Shown here piece after piece: positions 1 to 8,954 of a DNA stretch of 64,000 nucleotides. The position numbers and the translations under genes are program-made. The stretch comes from Vallitalea pronyensis (GTDB lineage Bacteria; Bacillota; Clostridia; Lachnospirales; Vallitaleaceae), in contig NZ_CP058649.1 of assembly GCF_018141445.1 (NCBI RefSeq), positions 1,073,001-1,137,000 of the forward strand, in the 5' to 3' direction. The notes below the pieces were generated by a model. The model worked only from the letters and a program-made list of their open reading frames with translations. It did not search any database and was not told the DNA's origin. Each line of letters begins with the position of its first letter. Within the stretch, counting starts at the first letter, position 1.

Positions 1-891
1 ATTTGTATCATTACGTTCATTGCTACTTTATCTGTTGTGAGTGGTATTTCAAGAGGTATCAAGTTCTTGAGTCAAGCAAATACCATAATTAGCGGTGTAT
101 TTCTGTTAGCAGTACTGTTACTTGGACCTACAGTATATATTATATCTACTTTTTTCTCAAGTTTTGGGCTTTACCTCAAAGATTTCTTTAACATTGGGCT
201 ATTTGTAGGTATTGATGCAGAAACCATTAGTTGGCAAGGGTCATGGACGGTCTTTTATTGGGCATGGTGGATTTCATGGACACCTTTTGTTGGCACATTT
301 ATTGCTCGGATTTCAAAAGGCAGAACCATCCGTGAGATTGCTATTGGAACAGTCATTATACCAACGATCATCATTACATTTGTTATGACCATCTTAGGAG
401 CAGCAGGCGTCTATGCCAATGGCATGTATGACGGGGTTATTACGAAGGCTATTGATACGAATATCGCTACATCTATTTTTGAAATGATTCAATATCTTGT
501 CAGTTCACCTGCTTTAAAAACGTTGTTATCATGTGTAGCCATTGTAGCTATTGTGCTGTTTTTTGTGACAAGTAGTGATTCCGGTTCCTTAGTGGTTGAT
601 AACTTAACAAGCGGTGGTAAAAAAGACTCACCAAAGGTCCAAAGGGTATTTTGGGCAGTTATGGAAGGGCTCATTGCCTTATCCGTGCTTCTTCTCGGAG
701 GTGCCACAGCACTTAAAACATTGCAGACGGCGGTTCTCATTACAGGATTACCATTTGCTGTCTTGTTAATCATTATCATATTTTCTTTGTCAAAAGAACT
801 AAAAATAAGTTACAAAAAGCATGAGTATAATTCCATGATACGATTAAGGAAACGTATGAATAGATTAGATGATGATGCTGAATATAAATAA
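1..891 (+). CDS. BCCT-family osmolyte transporter, 3' part
   Basis: Membrane carrier of the betaine/carnitine/choline (BCCT) family, which takes up compatible solutes driven by Na+ or H+. The reading frame is open from base 1, so the N-terminal half lies outside the window; a GTG at 37 is internal and not a start. The family signature around WTVFYWAWWISWTPFVG (from base 238) with the Trp-rich TM8 box and GTFIARISKGRT is clear, followed by several hydrophobic helices and a basic cytoplasmic tail. A rho-independent terminator follows directly. The substrate (glycine betaine, choline or carnitine) cannot be read from this part. Confidence 0.92.
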   Translation: MCIITFIATLSVVSGISRGIKFLSQANTIISGVFLLAVLLLGPTVYIISTFFSSFGLYLKDFFNIGLFVGIDAETISWQGSWTVFYWAWWISWTPFVGTFIARISKGRTIREIAIGTVIIPTIIITFVMTILGAAGVYANGMYDGVITKAIDTNIATSIFEMIQYLVSSPALKTLLSCVAIVAIVLFFVTSSDSGSLVVDNLTSGGKKDSPKVQRVFWAVMEGLIALSVLLLGGATALKTLQTAVLITGLPFAVLLIIIIFSLSKELKISYKKHEYNSMIRLRKRMNRLDDDAEYK

Positions 892-904
892 GCATATTGC
901 AAGT

Positions 905-946
905 AAAGGCACATGTTAAGCTAACTAGCTTACCAAGTGCCTTTTT
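905..946 (+). terminator. Terminator after the BCCT gene
   Basis: Outer stem AAAGGCAC (905-912) pairs with GTGCCTTT (937-944). An inner stem TTAAGC/GCTTA encloses the loop, and the arm runs into a T-tract. It ends the transporter transcript. Confidence 0.85.
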
Positions 947-986
947 ATTCGTATAAGAGAGTTTTCTGTATTTAGTATATAAACAT

Positions 987-1061
987 AGAAGTGTTTTCAT
1001 ATGCAAAGGATACTTTCCTAACGAACAAATCCCCTTTGTACAGCGAGTCTTAAGCTCTTTT
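987..1061 (+). repeat. Copy A of a dispersed noncoding element
   Basis: This is the main feature of the 346-base gap between the BCCT and pantothenate kinase genes. It aligns over about 75 nt, with roughly 70% identity by eye, to 63577-63653 in the fucI leader. Shared blocks in order are AGAAG, TTTTCATATGC, ACTTTCC, ACAAATC, CTTTG and CTCTTTT. The rest of the gap holds the terminator, a GGGC/GCCC hairpin (1077-1090) and a TATAAT-like box at 1104 without a good -35. It could be a structured leader RNA or a decayed mobile repeat. Confidence 0.5.
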
Positions 1062-1237
1062 GCTGTAAGTATGATTGGGCTATAAAGCCCTCTGAACTTA
1101 TGATATAATGTAATGCAGGTAATAATTAGACATATGAAGACATGCCTATAGATAGGTAAAGATGCATTACACATAATAAAAGGTTTTCAATAAACATGTT
1201 AATGATACGAGCAAACAAAAGAAAAAGAGAGGTAGCT

Positions 1238-2023
1238 ATGAATAGAAACATCATAACTTTTGACATAGGAACAACCCGATTAAAAACAGTGTATAAAATA
1301 GATGGTGAAGTCCATAAAGAAACCTATAGCAATCATAATCCCAATACAATCATTAAAAAACTTTGCAGCAAACACCCTTTTGATTGTATTGCCATAACAG
1401 GGTCAGGAGCTAGGCGGATAAGAGAATCCAAAGACTACATCTACTTAAATGAATTAGAATGTACAGCCTATATGGTTCAACATATGAACCTACAAGAAGC
1501 CATTGTCGTTAATGTAGGTACAGGCACTTCTTTTATTCAATACAAAAATGGCGCTTATCAACACATCACAGGTACAGGCATCGGCGGTGGTACCTTTACA
1601 GGCTTAGGTAAGCGTTTATTAGGTATATCTGAACCGGCAGATATAGAAGCACTTGCCCTTCAAGGGGATTTAAAACGTGTCAATATTCTCATAGAAGACA
1701 TTTACCAAGATGGGCTAGGATGGTTGCAAAAAGATATCACCGTATCCAATTTCGGAAAAGAAACAGGCAAATCCCAAGACGTAGCTCTTGGCATTCACAG
1801 CCTTGTAACAGATGTGATAATATCTATTCTAGCTGGTATTGTAGCAGGTAATGATGTCCATCCGATTATCCTAAGTGGTGGTGTTATGGAAAACCAACTC
1901 ATGAAACAGATGCTTACACGATATGCGGATCTCTTTCACCTAGACTGCCAATTTTTCAGTGAACCAAGCTATGGTACATGCTATGGAGCACTGGCCATAT
2001 TGGAAAATAAAAAATTGTGGTAA
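1238..2023 (+). CDS. Type II pantothenate kinase
   Basis: Cytoplasmic ASKHA-fold kinase that phosphorylates pantothenate with ATP, the first step of CoA synthesis. About 261 residues, the usual size of bacterial type II (CoaW-like) enzymes. The N-terminal FDIGTT phosphate loop, the VNVGTGTS segment and the glycine-rich GTGIGGGTF segment are the family hallmarks, with a late ILSGGV box near the C-terminus. I chose the ATG at 1238 because AGAGAGG lies 5 nt upstream; a longer version from 1196 has no such site and adds a non-conserved basic tail. It stands alone between regions of other function. Confidence 0.87.
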   Translation: MNRNIITFDIGTTRLKTVYKIDGEVHKETYSNHNPNTIIKKLCSKHPFDCIAITGSGARRIRESKDYIYLNELECTAYMVQHMNLQEAIVVNVGTGTSFIQYKNGAYQHITGTGIGGGTFTGLGKRLLGISEPADIEALALQGDLKRVNILIEDIYQDGLGWLQKDITVSNFGKETGKSQDVALGIHSLVTDVIISILAGIVAGNDVHPIILSGGVMENQLMKQMLTRYADLFHLDCQFFSEPSYGTCYGALAILENKKLW

Positions 2024-2175
2024 GTAAGCTCTCTATCATCATATGTATTCATGTTAACACAAAGAAAACGTAAAAACCTAAAGATTTTTAAATGAAAGAG
2101 GTCTTTTCAAAAAGAAATTTGCATTATTTTAGTGTATAATTCTAATATACTTATACAAAGTTCAGGAGCAGGCTG

Positions 2176-4014
2176 ATGCTAAAAAATATGAAAAAAGTAT
2201 ATGCAAACACTATAAGCAGGATTAAAATTGCTTTTGTACATATGAAAATACGTACAAAGTTCTTACTTGTGTTCTTTATTATTATGTTAGCTTCTGTAAG
2301 TTTGATTATTTTTGTTGTTACAAAGTTATCAGAAAAAGTTTTTACAGACTATTCTGTTGATCTTACGTCAGAACTTGCAAATCAAATAATATTGAATGTC
2401 GATAATAGAGTTAATGAAATAGAAGAGCTGGCGTATACGATAACACAGTCTTCAGGAATCAAGGAAATTCTCTACGAAAGTCTTAATGGAATTGAACTTT
2501 ATGAGAAAAAGCTTGTTGAGCAAAAAGTTAATGCAATACTTAACGGTTATATGATGGACACTAAATATGTTGATAGTATTATGATCGTTTCTATGGATGA
2601 TGATTATTATTGGTGGCATGATGATTCAACTTATGGCAGTGAATATGAAGAGGATGTTCAATTGCACTATGAATTATTTATTAAAGATAAAATTCCTAAG
2701 GATAATAGTTCCTCTTGGAACGAATCTCCTCTCTATGGTGATGAAATATACTTGGCAAGAACAATCATAGATGAGGAAAATATAAATATGAAGTTAGGGA
2801 ATATACTCATTACATTCAGTAATGCAGCATTAACAGAGGTTGCAACAAATAAGGATTTATTAGTGAACACGGATAATATTGCTATTATAGGAAAAGATGA
2901 TTTTCTTTTCTTTGGCACAGAATTAATATCCCGCCGTCTATACTATAAACTTGTTGATTCAGGTGATTATTTGCCTAAAGCAGTCAATCAGTTATTTATT
3001 AAACTAAATGGAATCAGATACTTGATTGTAGAAAATGAACTTCAGGAAAAAGACTGGAAAGTGTTTATTATGATTCCTCAAACTGGATTTGATAAAGGGA
3101 TAACTTTTATACAATTGGTTATATATTTATTAGGCATTGGAGCGATGGTATTGACCATACTTATTGCTATTCCAATTTCAGTAAGTATAACTAAGAATAT
3201 TGCGTTGCTTGATTCTAACATGCAAAGAATTGAGATGGGAGATTTCTCTGTAAGAATTAAACCAGTATCCTATGATGAAATTGGTAAAGTTAGCCTTCGA
3301 TTCAACTATATGGCGGGGCAAATTCAGAATCTTGTAGATCAGTTATACACAACCGAATCAGAGAAAAGAAAAATTGAACAAGATATTTTGAAAGCTCAGA
3401 TTAATCCTCATTTTTTATATAATACTTTGGGTTCTATTAAGTGGATGGCAGAAAGTAAGGGCCAAGAAGAAATCAGTAATCTTGTCACCGCATTAATTGA
3501 ACTACTTAAAGTTTCGATAAAGCAAACAGGCATTTATATTACGTTAAAAAAAGAACTTGATTATATTAGAAATTATATGTCGATACAGTTAGCTTCTCTA
3601 GATGGAGATATATTGGTAAAATATATGATCGAACCGGATATAGAAGATGTATATGTCCTAAACTTTATGTTGCAGCCAATTATTGAAAACGCCATTTTCC
3701 ATGGATTGGAGTTAAGAAAAGGTGGCAATGAAATCACTATAAAAGCATATAAAGAGGATAGGAATCTTATTATAAAAGTTAATGATAATGGAAAAGGCAT
3801 GACTGAAAATAAAATGAAGGAAATTCTATCATCGGACATTACTCAAAGATACTCTGGGTTAAATAGCATTGGTGTTAAAAATGTTAATGAACGATTAAAG
3901 TTCTATTTCGGAGAAACATATGGCCTATATTATGAGAGTGAAATTGGTGTTGGTACAACAGCAACCTTTATACTCCCGTTGAAAAGATCGCTTGAGGAGG
4001 GACATAATGACTAG
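2176..4014 (+). CDS. YesM-type sensor histidine kinase
   Basis: Membrane kinase of the LytS/YesM class that senses extracellular sugars and phosphorylates the adjacent response regulator. 612 residues: TM1 about 29-48, a large extracytoplasmic Cache-like sensor 50-305, TM2 about 309-335, HAMP about 335-390, His_kinase domain with phospho-acceptor H412 in QINPHFLYNTLG, then an HATPase domain with the N-box PIIENAIFHG and DNGKGM. An AGGAGCAGG site precedes the start. Its last 8 bases overlap the regulator gene, so translation is probably coupled. It should control the downstream ABC/GH2/sulfatase genes; the inducer is unknown. Confidence 0.93.
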   Translation: MLKNMKKVYANTISRIKIAFVHMKIRTKFLLVFFIIMLASVSLIIFVVTKLSEKVFTDYSVDLTSELANQIILNVDNRVNEIEELAYTITQSSGIKEILYESLNGIELYEKKLVEQKVNAILNGYMMDTKYVDSIMIVSMDDDYYWWHDDSTYGSEYEEDVQLHYELFIKDKIPKDNSSSWNESPLYGDEIYLARTIIDEENINMKLGNILITFSNAALTEVATNKDLLVNTDNIAIIGKDDFLFFGTELISRRLYYKLVDSGDYLPKAVNQLFIKLNGIRYLIVENELQEKDWKVFIMIPQTGFDKGITFIQLVIYLLGIGAMVLTILIAIPISVSITKNIALLDSNMQRIEMGDFSVRIKPVSYDEIGKVSLRFNYMAGQIQNLVDQLYTTESEKRKIEQDILKAQINPHFLYNTLGSIKWMAESKGQEEISNLVTALIELLKVSIKQTGIYITLKKELDYIRNYMSIQLASLDGDILVKYMIEPDIEDVYVLNFMLQPIIENAIFHGLELRKGGNEITIKAYKEDRNLIIKVNDNGKGMTENKMKEILSSDITQRYSGLNSIGVKNVNERLKFYFGETYGLYYESEIGVGTTATFILPLKRSLEEGHND

Positions 4015-5560
4015 TATATTAATTGTAGATGATAATCGTATGTTTCGAATGGCATTTAGAAAAATGCTTGATTGGGAACGTCATGGCTATATAATCATAG
4101 CTGAGGCGAGTAATGGAATACATGCATTAGAGATTCTAAAAGATATACATGTTGATATTATTATAACGGATATGAGTATGCCTGAAATGACGGGAATTGA
4201 GCTTGTAAAGATTGTAACTGAAGAAAAGCCAGGTATTAGAATAATTGCATTGAGCAATTATGATGATTTTCAGTTTGTTAAGGATGCCTTGAAATACGGA
4301 GCATATGATTACTTACTTAAACATGAATTAACGGGAGTAAAAATATTGGAAGTACTTCAGGAAGTTAATGACTCTAAGAGAAAAATACATCAATCATATT
4401 TGCAAGGATCTACTTCAGAAATGGATAGTTTTATCGGAAAGGTTCTTCTTGGACAGGTAAACCATGATGAAATGACTATAGGTTTAAAGGATTTTGCTGG
4501 TTTTAAAAAGCTAGGGAGTATGTACTTAATTTATATTCAACCCTATATAAGGAATAGTGAAATAAGAATAATGAGGGATCATCTGAAGCTTAATAATAAT
4601 GAGGATATCCAATTGGTCATCTCATGTGTTGATAAGAATAAGGTATTACTTCTTATCAACATCCTTGGAAATTATAGTGAACATCATAACTATAGATACC
4701 TCATTGAAGTAATTAACAATATTGTTTGTACCCTTGATAAAATGCATATAGAAGCTAGTCTTCTCGTAAGTGGCGTAACGCGAGATACAAGAAATCTACC
4801 AGATCTATATAAACAAATTGAAAAACTAAAAAATGCATGTCAATTTAATAGAAAGAAATCTTTTTACTATTTTAGTAATGAAACACAAGAAACTGAGACT
4901 GTAGAGGATCCGTCCTTGCTCATTGACAGTAAGATGTATAATCATGAAATCATGGATAATAAGCAATTGTTTAATATGGAAGTTAAACATCTATTTGATA
5001 GAATCAAGCATAATCCCATTGATGAGAATAGTCTGGCAAAGGTTATTTTTGAATTAGCGGTTATCATTTATCACCTAGCAAAGCGTTTGAATGTAAAGCT
5101 GGTTAATGTAATAGGTGATCGGGATAACTTGTTTAGAACCTTTTATCAGTTCTATTATTTCAGTGATGTGGAAGCGAAAATATTGCGTATACTAGAAGAA
5201 CTTTATGGAACATCAGATGAATATCAAACGATTAACAATAGAAATGTAGAAGATATTATTAATTATATCAATAAACACTACAATGAAGATTTGACACTTA
5301 TGAGTATTTCTGAGCGCTTCGGCTATAATGCTAGTTATCTATCTCATCTTTATAAACATCAAACGGGAAAAAATTTAGTAGATTACATCAAGGAAGTCAG
5401 GATTAGAGAGGCTAAAAGACTAATTTTAGAAAGTAGATATAAATCCTATGAGATTGCTCAAAAAACGGGTTTTAAAAATGCATCTTACTTCTGCACTGTT
5501 TTCAAAGAGGTGACTGGACATAGTCCAAAAGCATTTAAGAAAAGAGGCTATAATGATTAG
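4007..5560 (+). CDS. YesN-type response regulator with AraC DNA-binding domain
   Basis: Response regulator paired with the preceding kinase. Receiver domain at residues 1-120 with acidic pair D8/D9, phospho-acceptor D55 in IIITDMSMPE and a conserved lysine in LLKHEL. A long linker follows, and a C-terminal AraC-type double helix-turn-helix spans about residues 415-515 (LTLMSISERFGYN...SYEIAQKTGFKNASYF). Length 517 aa, normal for YesN. The ATG at 4007 is preferred over a TTG at 3992 because GAGGAGG (3994-4000) lies just upstream. It overlaps the kinase by 8 nt and the next gene by 8 nt, making a translationally coupled trio. Confidence 0.93.
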   Translation: MTSILIVDDNRMFRMAFRKMLDWERHGYIIIAEASNGIHALEILKDIHVDIIITDMSMPEMTGIELVKIVTEEKPGIRIIALSNYDDFQFVKDALKYGAYDYLLKHELTGVKILEVLQEVNDSKRKIHQSYLQGSTSEMDSFIGKVLLGQVNHDEMTIGLKDFAGFKKLGSMYLIYIQPYIRNSEIRIMRDHLKLNNNEDIQLVISCVDKNKVLLLINILGNYSEHHNYRYLIEVINNIVCTLDKMHIEASLLVSGVTRDTRNLPDLYKQIEKLKNACQFNRKKSFYYFSNETQETETVEDPSLLIDSKMYNHEIMDNKQLFNMEVKHLFDRIKHNPIDENSLAKVIFELAVIIYHLAKRLNVKLVNVIGDRDNLFRTFYQFYYFSDVEAKILRILEELYGTSDEYQTINNRNVEDIINYINKHYNEDLTLMSISERFGYNASYLSHLYKHQTGKNLVDYIKEVRIREAKRLILESRYKSYEIAQKTGFKNASYFCTVFKEVTGHSPKAFKKRGYND

Positions 5561-6872
5561 CAAAAGATGGATAATAGGTATATTTGTAATCTTTTTGATT
5601 GTATGTGGTTGCTCAAGGCAGGGTTCAGGATTACATACGGATTTAATAGAGTCATATGAAATAGAAAAAATAGAATATATTCGTATTTTATATCCTTATG
5701 AGGATCCAGCAAGTTTATCATGGTTAGAAAAAGTCTTAAGTCAATATGAAGCGTTGCATAAAAACATAAAGTTTAGAGTAGAATCTGTTTCAGAAGAGAA
5801 TTATAAGGCAATACTACAAAAATATTATGCTTCAGGCAATATACCTGATTTATATTTTGTTAATAACCTTAAAGATGTAACCTATTTTGTGGATACGGGA
5901 TTTGCCATTGACATTACTCAAGAAGCGTTTTTGAGAACCAATGTTGAATGGTCGGCACTAAATAGTGTGTCTTATAAGGATAAGGTTTGGGCAGTTCCTA
6001 TACAGTGGCAAGGGTTTGCTGTTTTCTATAATAAGGATATATTTCTTAAATCCGGTGTTCAAATACCTGAGACGTTAGATGAGTTTATAATCGTGTGTGA
6101 AACCTTGAAGAAGAAGGGGTTCACGCCTATAACTGGTGGATTTAAAGAGTCAAAATATGTATTAAATGATTTAAAGGCAGATATAAGTCAAAGTGGTTAT
6201 ATCAATAATACGGATTGGCGAATTAGTATTGAGAAGAATCTTTATTTATGGGAAGACAATTTTTTTAGATTTAGAGAAGCCCTTGAAAGATTTGACCAGA
6301 GATTGCAGTATTATGATAATCATGTGTTTGATATGAACTGGGTAGAGGCTACTGAACATATAGCTTATGGTCAAGCTGCAATGGTTATTGGTGGCTTTGA
6401 AGCGGTAATGGAAATAATGAACCATAATCAAGATGTTGAACTAGGTATGTTTCCGTTCCCCTGGAGTAATGATATTGCCAAAAATAACTTACCAATAAAG
6501 ACAGATAAAATACTAATAGCAAATGCATATTCAAAGAACAGTGAAAGTTTAGTTGACATTTTGAACTATTTTTCAAGTAATGATGTTGCTATTCAAACGC
6601 AATTGATTAATAAATCGTTGTCTGTTAACAGATCCATCGAAAAGAATGACGTGGCAGCATTTGATGGTTATTTCAAATATATTGAAGAGGGTAAAAAAGT
6701 AGATTTTAGTTCGTATAAATCTGAATTTGAATCAGATGAACTTGAGAAAATTTTTAAAGATACAATTGTTCGATTTATATATAATCCTGAACGTAATGTT
6801 TCAGAAACAGTATTCTATTTAGATCAAGAATTTCAAAAGATAATAAGTAATGACGAAGACTACAATAAATAG
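5553..6872 (+). CDS. Sugar-binding lipoprotein coupled to the two-component system
   Basis: Family 1 extracellular solute-binding protein, 439 aa, with a short basic N-terminus, a hydrophobic signal and a lipobox VCGC (lipidated C20), so it sits on the outer face of the membrane. Residues such as WAVPIQWQGFAVFYNKD are typical of oligosaccharide-binding proteins. It starts inside the regulator gene (8-nt overlap) and ends in its own terminator, ahead of the permeases. That arrangement suggests it serves the sensor kinase as a ligand-presenting partner rather than, or as well as, the transporter, which has a separate binding protein at 8955. This role is inference. Confidence 0.87.
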   Translation: MISKRWIIGIFVIFLIVCGCSRQGSGLHTDLIESYEIEKIEYIRILYPYEDPASLSWLEKVLSQYEALHKNIKFRVESVSEENYKAILQKYYASGNIPDLYFVNNLKDVTYFVDTGFAIDITQEAFLRTNVEWSALNSVSYKDKVWAVPIQWQGFAVFYNKDIFLKSGVQIPETLDEFIIVCETLKKKGFTPITGGFKESKYVLNDLKADISQSGYINNTDWRISIEKNLYLWEDNFFRFREALERFDQRLQYYDNHVFDMNWVEATEHIAYGQAAMVIGGFEAVMEIMNHNQDVELGMFPFPWSNDIAKNNLPIKTDKILIANAYSKNSESLVDILNYFSSNDVAIQTQLINKSLSVNRSIEKNDVAAFDGYFKYIEEGKKVDFSSYKSEFESDELEKIFKDTIVRFIYNPERNVSETVFYLDQEFQKIISNDEDYNK

Positions 6873-6884
6873 TAGTCTTTTTTT
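6856..6884 (+). terminator. Terminator overlapping the end of the binding-protein gene
   Basis: Stem AAGACTAC (6856-6863) and GTAGTCTT (6872-6879) with an 8-nt loop and a T-tract. The stop codon of the lipoprotein gene lies in the hairpin. It separates sensor genes from transport genes, so the latter need their own promoter. Confidence 0.85.
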
Positions 6885-7002
6885 GTAGAAAATGAACAAC
6901 TATTGATTATATAAATATTTGAAAAAGAATCTAATGATTTCTAAATAAAACTGTTAAAGAATGATGATATACTACATGTACATTAAAGAAAAGGAGAATG
7001 TT

Positions 7003-7965
7003 ATGAAACGGATGAAATCAGCACATCATGATGTGCAGACGATAAATAAGAAAAGCTTTTTAAAAACGATTAAGAAGAACAAAATTTTATTGCTTATGTG
7101 TTTACCTGCAATTCTATTTTTCTTAGTATTTGCATATCTTCCAATGCCAGGATTGTACATAGCTTTTATTCGATTCAATTATGCTAAAGGAATATTTGCC
7201 AGTGAGTTTGTAGGACTTGAGAATTTTAGGTTTCTTATGATATCTGGTAAATTATGGGACCTAACTAAGAATACTATTCTGTACAATGTGGCATTCATAT
7301 TAATAGGAAGTATTTTGCAGATAGCTGTTGCAGTCTTATTAAATGAAATATCTAATAAACTATTTAAAAAGTTTTCTCAAACGATTATGTTTTTACCCCA
7401 TTTCATTTCTTTTGTACTTGTTGGCCTATTTGCCTATAATATTTTGAGTTATGAGTTTGGCTTACTAAATAATTTTTTAAGAGCAGTTGGACTTGATCCA
7501 GTTAAAGCTTATTCATCTCCTGAATCTTGGCCGTTCATTATTGTTTTAACGCATATATGGAAGACAACGGGTTACGGGTCCATTATCTATTTTGCAACGA
7601 TTATGGGTATTGATCCACAAATCATTGAAGCGTCCAAGATTGACGGGGCCAATGTATTCCAAAAGATTAGATACATTATACTTCCTAGTATAAAACCTAC
7701 ATTTGTAATACTCCTTCTATTTTCAATAGGTTCAATCTTAAGAGGAAACTTCCAACTTTTCTATAATATGGTAGGAGCAAGTAACTCAATGTTATTCGAA
7801 ACAACAGACATTATTGAGACGTTCGTGTTTAGAGCACTTATCAATAATTTCAATTTTTCACTAGGTAGTGCTGTAAGTCTTTATCAATCAGTCTTTGGCT
7901 TTGCTCTGATTATGATATCCAACTGGATTGTTAAGAAAATTGAACCAGATTATGCATTGTTCTAG
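7003..7965 (+). CDS. Carbohydrate ABC permease, LplB/YteP type
   Basis: First inner-membrane subunit of a complex-sugar importer. 320 aa with about six TM helices. The N-terminal LLLMCLPAILFFLVFAYLPM segment is diagnostic of the LplB group, and the EAA loop that docks the ATPase reads EASKIDGANVFQKIRYIILP. I chose the ATG at 7003, with AAAGGAG 7-10 nt upstream, over the ATG at 6961, which has no ribosome site. It is followed 14 nt later by the second permease. No ATPase gene lies in the cluster. Confidence 0.92.
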   Translation: MKRMKSAHHDVQTINKKSFLKTIKKNKILLLMCLPAILFFLVFAYLPMPGLYIAFIRFNYAKGIFASEFVGLENFRFLMISGKLWDLTKNTILYNVAFILIGSILQIAVAVLLNEISNKLFKKFSQTIMFLPHFISFVLVGLFAYNILSYEFGLLNNFLRAVGLDPVKAYSSPESWPFIIVLTHIWKTTGYGSIIYFATIMGIDPQIIEASKIDGANVFQKIRYIILPSIKPTFVILLLFSIGSILRGNFQLFYNMVGASNSMLFETTDIIETFVFRALINNFNFSLGSAVSLYQSVFGFALIMISNWIVKKIEPDYALF

Positions 7966-7979
7966 AAAAGGAGGAATAA

Positions 7980-8888
7980 ATGGAAGCGAATATATCAAAC
8001 CAAATAAAAAAAGACCCAAGAACGAAGTTGATGGCTATCATTAGTTATATATTTGTAACGATTTTTACGGTTACTTGTTTATTACCCTTCATTTTAATGA
8101 TTTCTTCATCGTTCACTTCTGAAAAATCGGTTGTAACACAAGGATTTAATCTGTGGCCTCGAGAGTTTAGTACCATAGCATATAAAGTAATATTTGAGAA
8201 CCCAAATAAGATTATAGGTGGGTATGTTGTAACCATACTACTAACGGCTATAGGCACATCCATTGGATTATTCCTAATTTCGATGGCTGGATATGCACTT
8301 CAAAGACAAGATTTTATATGGAGAAATAAGATTACATTTTTCATATATTTTACGACTTTGTTTTCTGGAGGTTTAGTGCCATATTACCTTTTGATGACAA
8401 AGTATCTCGGGTTAAAGGATAGTTATTTGTCAATACTATTACCTGGGCTAATGAGTCCGTGGTTAATTATCCTTATGAGGAATTTTATGAAATCAATTCC
8501 CCATTCAATTACAGAATCAGCGAAAATTGATGGAGCGAATGATTTCCAGATATATACCCGTTTAATATTACCACTTGTAAAACCGGCGTTGGCTACAATA
8601 GGTTTGTTTTTAGCTCTTCAGTATTGGAATGAGTGGTATAACGCGATGCTATTTTTATCACCAAATATTGAACATAGACCATTACAATTATATTTATATA
8701 ATGTTGTAACTCAAGCTGAATCCATAAAAAATTCAGCAGCAAATTCCAACATTCCACCGCAGAGTATGCCTAATGAAACTATAAAAATGGCTGTTGGCGT
8801 TATTGCAACAGGTCCAGTAATTATTTTCTATCCTTTTGTTCAAAAATATTTTATAAAAGGTATAACGATAGGCGCAGTAAAAGGATAA
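7980..8888 (+). CDS. Carbohydrate ABC permease, LplC/YteO type
   Basis: Second transmembrane subunit of the importer, 302 aa, about six helices. It has the N-terminal TCLLPFILMISSSFTSE segment usual for this family and the EAA loop ESAKIDGANDFQIYTRLILP. It ends in the common GITIGAVKG tail. AAAGGAGG lies just ahead of the ATG. It pairs with the upstream permease and the binding protein at 8955; a shared MsmX-like ATPase encoded elsewhere is expected. Confidence 0.92.
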   Translation: MEANISNQIKKDPRTKLMAIISYIFVTIFTVTCLLPFILMISSSFTSEKSVVTQGFNLWPREFSTIAYKVIFENPNKIIGGYVVTILLTAIGTSIGLFLISMAGYALQRQDFIWRNKITFFIYFTTLFSGGLVPYYLLMTKYLGLKDSYLSILLPGLMSPWLIILMRNFMKSIPHSITESAKIDGANDFQIYTRLILPLVKPALATIGLFLALQYWNEWYNAMLFLSPNIEHRPLQLYLYNVVTQAESIKNSAANSNIPPQSMPNETIKMAVGVIATGPVIIFYPFVQKYFIKGITIGAVKG

Positions 8889-8897
8889 ACTTGTTTG

Positions 8898-8914
8898 TAA
8901 ACGGAAAACGTTTA
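8898..8914. promoter_or_regulatory. Inverted repeat TAAACG-N5-CGTTTA
   Basis: A perfect 6-bp inverted repeat, TAAACG/CGTTTA, with a 5-base spacer lies in the 66-base gap between the permease and the main binding-protein gene. The half-site equals that of the fucI operators at 63508 and 63754. It could bind a LacI-family regulator or form a small hairpin that tunes expression of the binding protein relative to the permeases. No T-tract follows. Confidence 0.35.
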
Positions 8915-8954
8915 TAATAAATTACTAAGTAACATTAGATATTAAGGAGGAGAA

